Positions 44,125-53,539 of a stretch of DNA of 64,000 nt are shown piece after piece (the first letter of the stretch is position 1; each line of letters opens with the position of its first letter). The DNA lies in assembly GCF_008017805.1 (NCBI RefSeq), contig NZ_VRTT01000013.1, positions 1 through 64,000 on the forward strand, given 5' to 3'. The position numbers and the translations under genes were made by a program. A model generated the notes under the pieces. It worked only from the letters and a program-made list of their open reading frames with translations. It made no database searches and was not told the DNA's origin. This DNA is from Paenibacillus sp. N3.4 (lineage in GTDB: Bacteria; Bacillota; Bacilli; Paenibacillales; NBRC-103111).

Positions 44125-45561
44125 ATGATATTCAAAAAATCCATGAAATTGCTTATGACTGGTGCCATGCTTTCTGCTGTGCTTTTTTCCAGTGTTTCCA
44201 CGGTTAGTGCCAGTTCACCCGTGATCTTAGGCTATTATACACCAGATCAAGCTTCGGATAATTCCCTAGCCACGAACTATAGTTACCTTACACATATGTC
44301 TACGGATACCTTTAACTTTAACAGTCAAGGTAATATTGTAGGCACAACGCCTACTAGTGCCATTTCTTTGGCTAAGTCTAAGAACATTACCACTTACGCT
44401 TGTATATCCAACTTTGGTACAACTGATTTTGATCCTGTTTTAGCTCATACGATTCTAACAAATACGACGGTTAAGAATAAGGCCATTTCAAATTTAGTTG
44501 CACTGGTCAAAAATAACGGATATAAAGGTGTTAATTTTGATTTTGAGAGTGTTCCTAAAACAGATCGTACGGCTTTAAGTAATTTTGTTCGTGATTTGGC
44601 TAACTCCTTGCGTCCATCAGGGTACCAAACGTTAATCTCCGTACCGGCAAAAACGGTAGACGATCCGAATGATGATTGGGCGGGAGCCTTCGATTACGCG
44701 TCTCTTGGTCAAAATGTCGATTACGTGCAAGTCATGACCTATGATCAAAATGGTCCTTGGTCTTCGCCGGGTCCTGTGGCAGGGAAAGATTGGATGGAAC
44801 AATCCTTACAATTCGCTGTTTCCACAGTTCCTTCAGCTAAAGTGCTTATGGGACTTCCCGCTTATGGCTACGATTGGAATTTGACAACGAATAACCCGAA
44901 TGACGGCAAACAAGTCGCATGGAAAGATATCTCTTCCCTTATTTCTAAGACAAAAGCTTCACCTAAATGGGATGCGGCTACATCTTCTCCTTATTTCACC
45001 TACCAAGCAAGCGATAAATCAAACCATGTCGTTTGGTACGAAAATGCGCAAAGTATTACGGAAAAGTCCGGTTTTTACGGAAAGTATCACTTAGGCGGAA
45101 TATCTATGTGGGCGATGGGCTTGGAAGATACAAGTTTCTGGCAAGCGCTGATTACAAACACACCAACACCGGATGGGGCAGCTATTCCAGGGAAGATAGA
45201 AGCTGAAAATTACAGTGCCATGTTTGGCGTCGTGAATGAGACAACGACCGATACAGGCGGTGGTTTGAATGTCGGCTATATCGATGCCGGCGACTGGATG
45301 AATTACAAAGTCAACGTCCAAACAGCAGGCAGCTATAAGGTAGAATTCAGAGTAGCCAGCCCAGTTACGGGTGGGCAATTCCAAATCAAAAATGATTCGG
45401 GTACGGTTATGGCTTCGCTCACCATCCCTAATACGGGCGGATATCAAACATGGCAAACAGTGAATACCAACATCACTCTGCCAGTGGGCAGCCAAACGCT
45501 AAGAGTGTATCTTGTAAATGGTGAGCCTAACCTGAACTGGCTGAATTTTATTAAACTATAA
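44125..45561 (+). CDS. Secreted GH18 chitinase with a C-terminal CBM6
   Basis: 478 residues. Signal peptide (1-29, ending SVSTVSAS) then a GH18 barrel with the catalytic motif GVNFDFES; the proton donor is Glu141. The following YxQ-type region is VDYVQVMTYDQNGPW. After a linker TPTPDGAAI (about 346-354) comes a CBM6-type domain from IEAENYS to the end (LNWLNFIKL), which binds polysaccharide. Single domain order GH18-CBM6. Its promoter overlaps an operator shared with the transporter operon, so extracellular chitin or chito-oligosaccharide release and uptake appear coordinately controlled. Confidence 0.92.
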   Translation: MIFKKSMKLLMTGAMLSAVLFSSVSTVSASSPVILGYYTPDQASDNSLATNYSYLTHMSTDTFNFNSQGNIVGTTPTSAISLAKSKNITTYACISNFGTTDFDPVLAHTILTNTTVKNKAISNLVALVKNNGYKGVNFDFESVPKTDRTALSNFVRDLANSLRPSGYQTLISVPAKTVDDPNDDWAGAFDYASLGQNVDYVQVMTYDQNGPWSSPGPVAGKDWMEQSLQFAVSTVPSAKVLMGLPAYGYDWNLTTNNPNDGKQVAWKDISSLISKTKASPKWDAATSSPYFTYQASDKSNHVVWYENAQSITEKSGFYGKYHLGGISMWAMGLEDTSFWQALITNTPTPDGAAIPGKIEAENYSAMFGVVNETTTDTGGGLNVGYIDAGDWMNYKVNVQTAGSYKVEFRVASPVTGGQFQIKNDSGTVMASLTIPNTGGYQTWQTVNTNITLPVGSQTLRVYLVNGEPNLNWLNFIKL

Positions 45562-45600
45562 GATAAAATACTTCTGGTTTTCCAGAGAATGAAGTGTATA

Positions 45601-45652
45601 AAGATTGCTTCTTACTGACCTTGTTGGTCAGTTGAGGAGCGATCTTTTTTAT
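45601..45652. terminator. Convergent terminator
   Basis: AAGATTGCTTCTTACTGACC and GGTCAGTTGAGGAGCGATCTT pair around TTGTT with a few mismatches, then a T run. It serves the chitinase and, reading the other way, the membrane protein gene. Confidence 0.82.
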
Positions 45653-45662
45653 CAAAAACGAC

Positions 45663-46742
45663 TTAACTCATCTTTCTCATGATCAGCTCGACGGGACCTC
45701 TGTTCATCGATTTTCTCCACACATACGAAAAGATAATGGCGATAATGAAGTAGCCGCACCCATAGGCGATTGCAAAAGAAAGCTTCCCGTTTTCCAAATG
45801 GCCTACAGCTTCAAGAAACCCCAAACCGATCACAACGTGCCCGATATAATGGGTTAACGAAAGCTGTCCGGTATTAATAAACGCTTGTGTCACAAGGGAA
45901 TTCCTGAATCTATCGACTACATAAAGGCTGATCGCAATGATGGCGAGTGCCGAGCATGTTGCGGATAATACATAGAGCATCGTTGGCGGCATTGGTTTTG
46001 TTGTAAATAAATAATTGGCAGCTTCTATATCAAGTATAGGAGAGGTCCATTTGACCAGAGAATAGGAAATCATCTCCAAAAGAACAGTGCCTGACAATGA
46101 ATAGAGCAGTAGCTTTGGTGAGTTTTCCCTAACCAACCAACGTTTTCTACCGATCCACATACCAATCAGGAAAAAGCACACCCAAGGAAAAATAGGATGG
46201 AAGCCGTTTAACATCAGATTGCGGCCAAACCCTGCAAGCGTCCAAAAACCGGAATATATGTGAAAATTCACGTCCCAACCTTTACTGTAATCGAAAATAA
46301 CTAAAAATAATTGCGAAGCTATTAGGATAACTACGAACAGACTGAGCATTTTTTTGTCAGATACAGTGATCATGACCGAAGCTATAAGCATAAACACCGC
46401 ATAATAATGCAGAATGTCAGCATTCCAACCGATAAGCAGCAGAAATATGCCGACGACAAAAAGGAAAGCAGCTCTCCGGCACAAGCTGTACCGAATTTGA
46501 CGAATGAGTTCCTTGTTCATCGAATTTCTTGCTTTGGCGTTCATTAGTGAAACACCAATGCCTGCAAGAATGACAAAAAGTGCCGATGCTCTTCCCTCAA
46601 ACAGACCCGCGATGGCAACCAACCAGGTTGCTCCGCCGTTCTCCGCTTGCATCGCAAGCTTATAGTTCACGATAATCATTCCGAAGATCGCCCATGCTCT
46701 CGCAAAATCAAGCCCTGTTATTCGCTGTGTCGATTCGTTCAT
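45663..46742 (-). CDS. DUF418-like multipass membrane protein
   Basis: 359 residues from ATG 46742 after GGAGAGG. About ten hydrophobic segments. The start NESTQRITGLDFARAWAIFG and the end region LSLTHYIGHVVIGLGFLEA resemble DUF1624/DUF418 proteins, a group related to membrane acyltransferases. Its start overlaps the TetR stop (ATGA), so the regulator controls it directly. Substrate unknown. Confidence 0.8.
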   Translation of the reverse strand: MNESTQRITGLDFARAWAIFGMIIVNYKLAMQAENGGATWLVAIAGLFEGRASALFVILAGIGVSLMNAKARNSMNKELIRQIRYSLCRRAAFLFVVGIFLLLIGWNADILHYYAVFMLIASVMITVSDKKMLSLFVVILIASQLFLVIFDYSKGWDVNFHIYSGFWTLAGFGRNLMLNGFHPIFPWVCFFLIGMWIGRKRWLVRENSPKLLLYSLSGTVLLEMISYSLVKWTSPILDIEAANYLFTTKPMPPTMLYVLSATCSALAIIAISLYVVDRFRNSLVTQAFINTGQLSLTHYIGHVVIGLGFLEAVGHLENGKLSFAIAYGCGYFIIAIIFSYVWRKSMNRGPVELIMRKMS

Positions 46743-47326
46743 TTCGTTTCCTCTCCCTTTATATTGGATAGGACAGCTTGAGTCCAAATCTCCGCATAAC
46801 GATACTCAAACCCGTAGCTCATGAAATTGTCCATGCTGTCTAGGATCATGTTCAGCATTTGCGCTTTAATCAGCGTATCTTTGGCATTGATGGCCCCAAG
46901 CGAAGCCCCGTGCTGCAGCAGCTCGTCAAACCCTGATGTAAATCCTCCCAAAACTTCGAGCAATTTTTGAGCATATTTGGGATCTCTGTAGCCGAGTGCT
47001 TGATATTGATTCATGATGCGCGAATAATTAGCGTCTTCTTTCTGCTTGTTAATTAGGCTCAGTCCATCAGAAATCAGCTTCTCAACAAAATTATCCATCG
47101 TGTAGTCCTGAATATTAAAAAAGTTGGCAAACCCGATACTTTTGCATATCTCGTCAAACAGCACATCGATTATGGCTTCTTTCGACAAGAAATGATAATA
47201 CAAGGCCGGTTTGGAAATTTTCAATTCTTTGGCAATCATGGTCATACTTGTTTTTTCAAAGCCGTGCTCAGCGAATAAACGGTACCCTATCTCCAAAATA
47301 TCAGCGTACGTCGAATTTATCTTCAT
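46739..47326 (-). CDS. TetR-family transcriptional regulator
   Basis: 195 residues from ATG 47326 (MKINSTYADILEIGYRLFAE), nine bases after GGAGGA. Helix-turn-helix MTMIAKELKISKPALYYHF is typical. The C-terminal ligand domain is unrelated to known drug regulators by eye. A 26-base near-perfect palindrome lies 24 bases upstream at 47350, almost certainly its operator. It is translationally coupled to the membrane protein gene downstream. Confidence 0.9.
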   Translation of the reverse strand: MKINSTYADILEIGYRLFAEHGFEKTSMTMIAKELKISKPALYYHFLSKEAIIDVLFDEICKSIGFANFFNIQDYTMDNFVEKLISDGLSLINKQKEDANYSRIMNQYQALGYRDPKYAQKLLEVLGGFTSGFDELLQHGASLGAINAKDTLIKAQMLNMILDSMDNFMSYGFEYRYAEIWTQAVLSNIKGEETK

Positions 47327-47349
47327 GATGAAACATCCTCCAGTCATTA

Positions 47350-47375
47350 TTTTACTTAACGTACGGTAAGTAAAA
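47350..47375. promoter_or_regulatory. TetR operator, 26-base palindrome
   Basis: Arms of ATTTTACTTACCG type: 12 of 13 base pairs are symmetric about 47362/47363, the one mismatch being A against G at 47359/47366. It sits immediately before the TetR start on the minus strand, the classic position for autoregulation. Confidence 0.8.
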
Positions 47376-47545
47376 TATACATGAGAGTACGATTATTTGC
47401 AATTGAATAGTTTTTGAAATCGCTCATGGTTATTCCCGAAAATCCGTGATACCATAGTTGAAATAAAATCATACGAGGTTCATCCATCAAAGAAATGCAC
47501 ATGATAACCAATAATTGTTTAAATGAGTAAAGTGGGGACTACGTA

Positions 47546-48103
47546 ATGGCATGGGGAAAGAAAGTATTCAAACATTGGAATTCGATTCACAATCAAATCT
47601 TATTCTTTATTCTTTTGTTTCTGATTATCCCTTTGGTCATTAGTACATTATCGATTGATAAGCCATTAGAGGGAGTCATTGAAAAGAAAATCGGTAGTGC
47701 AACCGAAGTCGCTTTGTCGCAAGTGGACTTCAATATGGAGTTGTTTTTACAAGATATGTTGAAATCTACTGTCGACATTTCTACCAATCCCAAAATCGTT
47801 GCTATGTTGAAGCAGCCGGATTCGGTATCCTATTACGACAAGCTGCGACTGATGGATTCCGTAACGAATAGGCTGACAACCCCTTATTTTGCAGAAAGTT
47901 ATGTGACTTTGCTTGATATGCATGGAAACTAGCTAAGCAACAAAGTTGTTCAGCAAGATTTGTACAATGCCTATATTCAATCAGATTGGTATAAGGAAAT
48001 GCTGAAAGAGCCATTTGGGACTAGGTGGATGGCGAATAGCAGCAAGAATTATCTTCAAAAACATCGTTACAGGCGACGAAAAGGAGAAACGGCAGCCAAA
48101 TAG
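47546..48103 (+). pseudogene. N-terminal fragment of a sensor histidine kinase
   Basis: Codons 1-128 give a membrane helix (NQILFFILLFLIIPLVISTL) and a Cache-type sensor start (EVALSQVDFNMELFLQDMLK). TAG at 47930-47932 follows DMHGN where relatives carry Trp; past it the frame reads LSNKVVQQDLYNAYIQSDWY and ends at 48103. HAMP, phospho-acceptor and ATPase domains are all missing. A remnant, not a functional gene. No response regulator nearby. Confidence 0.75.
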
Positions 48104-48200
48104 CAGCTGTAAGCCCGAAAAACCGTGTTCCAGTGGTAGTGGGCATAGTAAGGTGACGGATAAACAAGCATCTGTACACGACCTAGATGAACAAATGGGT

Positions 48201-48229
48201 TTGACATTCACATTTGATTGATTCATAAT
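48201..48229 (+). promoter_or_regulatory. Promoter of the metal-ATPase operon
   Basis: TTGACA (48201-48206), 17-base spacer, CATAAT (48224-48229). The -10 overlaps the left end of the operator palindrome. Confidence 0.8.
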
Positions 48230-48247
48230 ATGAGCATATACTCATAT
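48228..48247 (+). promoter_or_regulatory. SmtB/CzrA-type operator
   Basis: 20-base palindrome ATATGAGCAT/ATACTCATAT with one imperfect pair. It matches the 12-2-12 style of ArsR/SmtB metal-sensor operators (ATATGA ... TCATAT), directly over the -10 and 22 bases before the regulator start. Confidence 0.8.
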
Positions 48248-48269
48248 TTGCATATTAGAGGTGAACATA

Positions 48270-48602
48270 TTGGAACATAATAATGAAGATGATTACCAAG
48301 GTCAGCCTTGCGAACAACTGGATGATGAAACTTTATTTATGGTGTCGCAAACATTTAAGGCACTATCTGATGCAACGCGAATACGTATCCTGCATTTACT
48401 ATCACAGCGGGAATACTCGGTTAATGATATTGCGGAAGAACTATCTCTTCTCCAAACGACCGTTTCCCATCAGTTAAGGTTTCTGAAAAACTTGAGATTG
48501 GTTAAGTTCAGACGCGCGGGTACAACACTATATTATTCCACTGACGATCAGCACGTGATGGATTTACTTAAACAGGCAATTATTCATGCTTGCCATGATT
48601 AA
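48270..48602 (+). CDS. ArsR/SmtB-family metal-sensing repressor (CzrA/ZiaR-like)
   Basis: 110 residues from TTG 48270, six bases after AGAGGTG. Winged helix with recognition helix [16 protein letters not shown]. The last helix has [19 protein letters not shown], giving Asp, His, His and His in the alpha-5 zinc site pattern of SmtB/CzrA. Cys near the N-terminus (QPCEQL) could add an alpha-3N-type site as in CadC/ZiaR. It should repress its own operon and the ATPase gene 17 bases downstream until zinc, cadmium or cobalt rises. Confidence 0.9.
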   Translation: MEHNNEDDYQGQPCEQLDDETLFMVSQTFKALSDATRIRILHLLSQREYSVNDIAEELSLLQTTVSHQLRFLKNLRLVKFRRAGTTLYYSTDDQHVMDLLKQAIIHACHD

Positions 48603-48619
48603 CAGGTGGAGGTGGAGTG

Positions 48620-50737
48620 ATGAAAGAATATCAGGTTAAAGGTTTAACATGTGCGCATTGTACCCAAGAACTTCAAGATGAAATACAGAAATTAGAGCAT
48701 GGTTCAGATGCAATTTTAAGTTATAACACGGGCAAATTAAGAGTGAACCCAAATGTTTCTATGAGCGATGTAAGCAGTGTATTGAAAAGTGAGGGCGCAT
48801 ATATTGATGCACACGCAGCACATGCAGCACACGAACATCATCATCATGACCACGATGAAGAGGGGCACGCTCATTCACACGATCATTCAGGAAATTCCAA
48901 CACCAAGCTCCTCCTTATTCTAGCAGCTGTTTTGTTTGGAATAACTATTCTGTTGGACGGGAAAGTACCAACCAGCGCAGCTATTATCATGTACCTCATT
49001 TCTATGGCAATCAGCGGCTATCCAACCTTTTTAAAAGGTATAAAAAATCTGTTTCGCTTTAAATTCAACATCGATACGCTTATGACGATCGCATTAATTG
49101 GTGCGATTGGAATAGGTGAGTGGAAAGAAGCGACACTGGTTGCTTTGCTATTTGGTTTAAACGAGCTGTTGGAAGGCCTTGGAATGGAAAAAGCGCGTAA
49201 ATCTATGGAAACACTGCTTCAAGTTGCGCCTAAAGAAGCTACGGTCATTTCGGATGGTGTTGAGACGGTAGTTCCTATAGCATCTCTGAACATTGGTGAT
49301 ATTGTACTCGTACGTTCGGGCGAAAAAATCCCATCAGATGGTATTGTCACGGAAGGGAAAAGCTCGGTCAACGAGGCTGCAATTACCGGCGAATCGCTTC
49401 CCGTTGAAAAAAGCGTCAACGAACCTGTATTTGGCGGGAGTATAAATAACGAAGGCGTCTTGAGAATAAAAATTGAAAAAGCGTATCAAGATTCTTCGCT
49501 AGCCAAAATATTGCACCTTGTAGAAGAAGCGCAGGAGACCAAAACACCGACTGAACTTTTTATTAATCGCTTTTCAAAATACTACACACCAGCCATTATT
49601 GTAGTGAGTATCCTTGTATTTTTACTACCCCCACTTTTCTTTGGCGGGGAATGGAGTAAATGGTTATACCAAGGGCTAGCCGTATTAATTGTTGGGTGTC
49701 CATGTTCACTGATTTTATCTTCCCCAATCGCTATTGTTTCCGGTATCACCCGTAATGCAAGGAACGGCATTTTGGTGAAGGGCGGCGTTTTCTTAGAACA
49801 GCTTGGCAAAATTGATACACTTGCTTTTGATAAAACAGGAACGCTCACAAAGGGTGAGCCCCATGTTGAAGTCGTCAAGAGTTATGACGAGAAGACTTTT
49901 TTGGAAGTCGCATATGCGGTTGAAAAGTCATCATCTCATCCTTTGGCTAAAGCGGTCATGAAATTTCTTCAAGAGAAGGAAATTGTCGCGGGGGATCCCG
50001 ATGATATTGAGACAGTGTCTGGGCGCGGTATCCAAGCGAAAGTGAACGGGCAGCTATATTATCTGGGTAATGAGAAAAGCATGGAACACGTGCAAATACC
50101 AGATGAGATCCGACAAGATATCAATACTCTGAAAGAAGCAGGATTGACGTTAGTGTTGATTGCTAATCAAACGGACATTTTAGGCATGTTCGGTATAGCG
50201 GATGAAATCCGCGATGAAAGTAGAGCCGTTATTCAATCACTGCACGAAATCGGCATTAAGCATACGGTAATGCTCACAGGTGACCATCAAAAAACGGCGG
50301 AAAAAGTTGCAAAAGCTGTTGGCGTTACGGAATATTTCGGCAATCTGCTGCCTGAAGATAAAGTAGCGAAAGTGAAGGAGCTTGTGTCCAAAGGTAAGGT
50401 AGCCATGATTGGTGATGGTATCAATGACGCTCCTGCCCTTGCTTCTGCCGATCTTGGTATTGCAATGGGGAAAGGGACCGACAGTGCCATTGAAACCGCT
50501 GATATTGTTTTGATGCAAGATCACTTAGGGAAATTGCCTGAAGCGATTTTGATTGCCAAAAAAGTCAACAGGGTTATCAAGTTTAACATTACATTTTCTC
50601 TCGCTTTAAAACTTGCCGCCTTACTGCTGACGATTCCTGGCTGGCTAACACTTTGGATCGCAATCCTCTCGGATATGGGAGCCACCATTTTTGTAACCCT
50701 TGTTAGTTTAACAGTACTGATTCAGAAAAAACAATAA
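48620..50737 (+). CDS. P1B-type heavy-metal ATPase (CadA/ZntA-like) with His-rich linker
   Basis: 705 residues from ATG 48620 after GGAGGTGG. N-terminal HMA domain with the metal motif CAHC, then a histidine-rich stretch (residues about 70-92). Membrane segments, LTGES-like ITGES, transmembrane metal site GCPCSL (CPC), DKTGTLTKGEP, SSSHPLAK, TGDHQKTAEKVA, and MIGDGINDAPAL are all in order. The CPC site and HMA suit Zn/Cd/Pb export. Co-transcribed with the SmtB-type repressor, followed by a strong terminator. Confidence 0.94.
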   Translation: MKEYQVKGLTCAHCTQELQDEIQKLEHGSDAILSYNTGKLRVNPNVSMSDVSSVLKSEGAYIDAHAAHAAHEHHHHDHDEEGHAHSHDHSGNSNTKLLLILAAVLFGITILLDGKVPTSAAIIMYLISMAISGYPTFLKGIKNLFRFKFNIDTLMTIALIGAIGIGEWKEATLVALLFGLNELLEGLGMEKARKSMETLLQVAPKEATVISDGVETVVPIASLNIGDIVLVRSGEKIPSDGIVTEGKSSVNEAAITGESLPVEKSVNEPVFGGSINNEGVLRIKIEKAYQDSSLAKILHLVEEAQETKTPTELFINRFSKYYTPAIIVVSILVFLLPPLFFGGEWSKWLYQGLAVLIVGCPCSLILSSPIAIVSGITRNARNGILVKGGVFLEQLGKIDTLAFDKTGTLTKGEPHVEVVKSYDEKTFLEVAYAVEKSSSHPLAKAVMKFLQEKEIVAGDPDDIETVSGRGIQAKVNGQLYYLGNEKSMEHVQIPDEIRQDINTLKEAGLTLVLIANQTDILGMFGIADEIRDESRAVIQSLHEIGIKHTVMLTGDHQKTAEKVAKAVGVTEYFGNLLPEDKVAKVKELVSKGKVAMIGDGINDAPALASADLGIAMGKGTDSAIETADIVLMQDHLGKLPEAILIAKKVNRVIKFNITFSLALKLAALLLTIPGWLTLWIAILSDMGATIFVTLVSLTVLIQKKQ

Positions 50738-50746
50738 CGATGGAAA

Positions 50747-50777
50747 AGGGACCCTGCAGCTTATGTGCAGGGTCCCT
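50747..50777 (+). terminator. Terminator of the metal-ATPase operon
   Basis: GGGACCCTGCA and TGCAGGGTCCC form an 11-base stem with a 7-base loop, then TTCTTG. Confidence 0.9.
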
Positions 50778-50827
50778 TCTTGTCCTTCTTCAAAAAAATC
50801 GGTTGGTTGGCTGGTAGAATTTCCAGG

Positions 50828-50856
50828 TTGACCTCAAATACCCTATGGGGTATATT
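50828..50856 (+). promoter_or_regulatory. Promoter of the persulfide operon with embedded CstR-type operator
   Basis: TTGACC (50828-50833), 17-base spacer, TATATT (50851-50856). The palindrome ATACCCTATGGGGTAT (50838-50853) fills most of the spacer and part of the -10, so a bound repressor would block polymerase. Confidence 0.8.
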
Positions 50857-50872
50857 AGGTACATCTTCTTGA

Positions 50873-50888
50873 ATACCCCTATGGGTAT
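50873..50888 (+). promoter_or_regulatory. Second CstR-type operator
   Basis: ATACCCCTATGGGTAT, a near-copy of the operator at 50838-50853 with centres 35 bases apart. The ATACC-N-GGTAT pattern with a run of C and G is that of CsoR/CstR operators. Confidence 0.75.
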
Positions 50889-50923
50889 ATCGAGAGTGGA
50901 ATAACTACTGGAGGGGAAACAAG

Positions 50924-51499
50924 ATGACAATTCAAGTCAATCACATGTTGGATGCAAAAGGTCTCGCTTGTCCGATGCCCATTGTGAAAACAAAGAAAGC
51001 CATGCAGGAGCTTCTGCCTGGGCATGTATTGGAAGTGCAAGCTACAGATAAAGGATCCATTGCGGATATTCAAAGCTGGTCAGCAAAAACAGGTCATGCC
51101 TATTTAGGAAATAAGATTCAGGGAGACATTATTCATCACTATCTTCAAAAATCGAATGCCTCTGACGTTAAGCCTGAAGCTATGTACCCCACAACCTTAA
51201 GCAACGATGAATTACAACTCAAACTAGAACAATCGAATGAAGATAGCCTAGTTATTGATGTCAGGGAACCAGCAGAATATGCATTTGGTCACATCCCGGG
51301 TGCACGTTCCATTCCTTTAGGCGTTTTGGAAGAAAGGTTGCCTTCATTGGACCCCACCAAAACCATTTATGTGATTTGTCGTACGGGTACTCGAAGCGAT
51401 ATGGCTGCTCAAAGGCTATCGAATAAAGGATTTACCAAGGTGACGAATATTATTCCGGGAATGTCCGAGTGGACAGGTTCTCTAACCAATGAGGAGTGA
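50924..51499 (+). CDS. cstA: TusA-rhodanese sulfurtransferase (CstA-like)
   Basis: 191 residues. TusA domain with [15 protein letters not shown] and catalytic Cys16; from about residue 90 a rhodanese domain with [16 protein letters not shown] and the active-site loop CRTGTRSD. Staphylococcal CstA combines the same activities and moves persulfide sulfur. ATG follows GGAGGGG. First gene of the operon, under two CstR-type operators. Its stop overlaps the next gene's ribosome site. Confidence 0.87.
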   Translation: MTIQVNHMLDAKGLACPMPIVKTKKAMQELLPGHVLEVQATDKGSIADIQSWSAKTGHAYLGNKIQGDIIHHYLQKSNASDVKPEAMYPTTLSNDELQLKLEQSNEDSLVIDVREPAEYAFGHIPGARSIPLGVLEERLPSLDPTKTIYVICRTGTRSDMAAQRLSNKGFTKVTNIIPGMSEWTGSLTNEE

Positions 51500-51504
51500 T
51501 TGTC

Positions 51505-52641
51505 ATGATAAAAGCACATCCAATGAGCGCCGAGGAATTAATGCCATACCTGCTAGGAAATAAAGAACTCTTCCTTTTGGATGTTCGAAATGAAGAGGAT
51601 TATAAAAGCTGGAAAATCGAAGGTAAAAACATCGAAAGCCTGAACATCCCTTATTTTGATTTACTGGATGGAGTGGACGACATTCTTCCCCAAATTCCAA
51701 GTGACAAGCCGATTCTTGTCGTCTGCGCAAAAGAGGGGTCCTCTATTTTTGTAGCGGAGCAGTTAGTTGAACATAAAAGAAATGAGATCTACTACCTTGC
51801 TGGAGGGATGAAAGCTTGGAGTGAACATTTGGAACTAGTCAAAGTGGGAGATCTTGATCATGGTGCAGCGATCTACCAGTTTGTTAGAGTCGGAAAAGGC
51901 TGCTTGTCCTATATGGTCGTTTCCAACAAAGAAGCTTTGATCGTCGATTCGGCTCGAATGATTTCCCCGTATGAAGAGTTTGCAGATCAGAACGGTGTAA
52001 CCATTAAACACCTTGTTGACACGCATTTGCATGCTGACCATATTTCCGGTGGCAGGAGGCTAGCTCATAAAGTGAACGCTACCTATTGGCTGCCTCCTAA
52101 AGATGCTGAGGAAGCGACATTTGTTTATAGTGCGTTGGATGAAGGGACAGTGATAAATATAGGGAAGATGACTGTGAAAGTATCTCCTTTGTATTCTCCA
52201 GGACATACGATTGGCAGTACATCGTTGATTGTTGGCGACAAATACCTGTTGAGCGGTGATATCCTTTTCACAGAATCCATTGGTCGACCTGATCTAGCTG
52301 GAAAAGCAGAGGACTGGGTAAACGATTTAAGAACAACCCTTTATTCCAAGTATAAAGAACTGGATCAAGATTTAGTTGTTCTTCCTGCTCATTTTGGCAG
52401 CCTTACAGAATTAAACCCAGATGGGTCCGTATCAGCTCGCTTGGGAGACTTATTTCTATCTAATGCTGGGCTTAATGTGGGAAATGAACATGATTTTAGG
52501 CAGATGGTAACCGAAAACTTGCCGCCCCAACCACATGCTTATCAAGAAATCAGACAAACTAATTTAGGTAACCTGAATCCAGCGGAAGATGAACAACAGG
52601 ATATGGAAATAGGTCCTAATCGCTGCGCTGTTCACGGTTAA
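51505..52641 (+). CDS. cstB: Persulfide dioxygenase-rhodanese fusion (CstB-like)
   Basis: 378 residues from ATG 51505 after GAGGAG. N-terminal rhodanese-like domain ([15 protein letters not shown]; candidate cysteine in CAKEGSS), then a metallo-beta-lactamase-fold persulfide dioxygenase with [19 protein letters not shown] and the second-metal [15 protein letters not shown]-terminal GPNRCAVHG ends it. CstB oxidises persulfides to thiosulfate and detoxifies sulfide. Domain order (rhodanese first, single) is shorter than some relatives. Confidence 0.87.
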   Translation: MIKAHPMSAEELMPYLLGNKELFLLDVRNEEDYKSWKIEGKNIESLNIPYFDLLDGVDDILPQIPSDKPILVVCAKEGSSIFVAEQLVEHKRNEIYYLAGGMKAWSEHLELVKVGDLDHGAAIYQFVRVGKGCLSYMVVSNKEALIVDSARMISPYEEFADQNGVTIKHLVDTHLHADHISGGRRLAHKVNATYWLPPKDAEEATFVYSALDEGTVINIGKMTVKVSPLYSPGHTIGSTSLIVGDKYLLSGDILFTESIGRPDLAGKAEDWVNDLRTTLYSKYKELDQDLVVLPAHFGSLTELNPDGSVSARLGDLFLSNAGLNVGNEHDFRQMVTENLPPQPHAYQEIRQTNLGNLNPAEDEQQDMEIGPNRCAVHG

Positions 52642-52719
52642 AACACGATACGTGGACAAAATCTTCATTCATCATCAGCTTCTTGAAGGAAATATCCTGT
52701 CCAACAGGAGGTTAACCAT

Positions 52720-53499
52720 GTGGACACATCCTATCTATTCATCTTATTTGCTATTGGGTTTGTAGGAGCTTTTATTTCTGGTATGGTAGGGATTGGTGGA
52801 GCTATCATTAGTTATCCTCTGCTGATTTATATCCCTATTGCCTTTGGATTTGCAGGCTTCACGCCACAGGAAGTGTCGAGCATAACGGCTTTTCAGGTCT
52901 TTTTCGCCAGCTTATCGAGCCTTCTAGTTTTTAAGAAGAGTGGCTATATGTATAAACCCCTTGTGTTGTATATGGGCTCTGCCATTATTGTCGGCAGTTT
53001 TATCGGCGGGTATGGGGCCAAGTTTATTCCTGATTCAGCCATCAACATGATATATGGTATGTTAGCTTTACTAGCTGCAGGAATGATGTTTTTACCCAAA
53101 AAGAATAAGGACAACGTAGATTTGAACAGCATAACGTTCAACAAGGCTCTAGGTGCAGCTATTGCAGGCTCAATTGGTATTGTATCAGGCATTGTTGGAG
53201 CAGCGGGGGCATTTATTACTGTTCCTGTCATGTTGGTTATTTTTAATATTCCGACGCGAGTAGCGATTGCTTCATCATTAGCCATTACGTTTATTTCTTC
53301 CATTGGCACCACGTCAGGCAAGCTTATAGGTGGACATGTGTATTTTATTCCTACGCTTATTATTGTTATTGCAAGCACAATCGCTTCGCCGCTTGGAGCA
53401 GCCTTAAGTCAAAAGCTTAACACAAAGGTGTTACAGTGGATTTTATCGGTACTGATTGTCGTTACAGCAATTAAAATTACGTTTACTATTTTTTTATAG
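52720..53499 (+). CDS. TauE/SafE-family anion exporter
   Basis: 259-residue membrane protein with about eight hydrophobic segments and the TauE/SafE pattern FVGAFISGMVGIGGAIISYP at the N-terminus, repeated as IVSGIVGAAGAFITVPVML in the second half. GTG 52720 is used, eight bases after AGGAGG; the ATG two bases earlier is out of frame. In this cluster it likely exports sulfite or thiosulfate formed by the persulfide dioxygenase. Confidence 0.87.
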   Translation: MDTSYLFILFAIGFVGAFISGMVGIGGAIISYPLLIYIPIAFGFAGFTPQEVSSITAFQVFFASLSSLLVFKKSGYMYKPLVLYMGSAIIVGSFIGGYGAKFIPDSAINMIYGMLALLAAGMMFLPKKNKDNVDLNSITFNKALGAAIAGSIGIVSGIVGAAGAFITVPVMLVIFNIPTRVAIASSLAITFISSIGTTSGKLIGGHVYFIPTLIIVIASTIASPLGAALSQKLNTKVLQWILSVLIVVTAIKITFTIFL

Positions 53500-53505
53500 A
53501 TTTTA

Positions 53506-53529
53506 TATACTCATACATGTATAAGTATA
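53506..53529 (+). promoter_or_regulatory. 24-base near-perfect palindrome before the DsrE-like gene
   Basis: Half-site TATACTCATACA, mirrored TGTATAAGTATA, with 11 of 12 base pairs matching (mismatch at 53512/53523). It differs from the CstR pattern, lies 11 bases before the start codon, and is AT-rich. It could be an operator of an unidentified regulator or a stem over the ribosome site. Confidence 0.5.
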
Positions 53530-53539
53530 GGAGGCCGAT

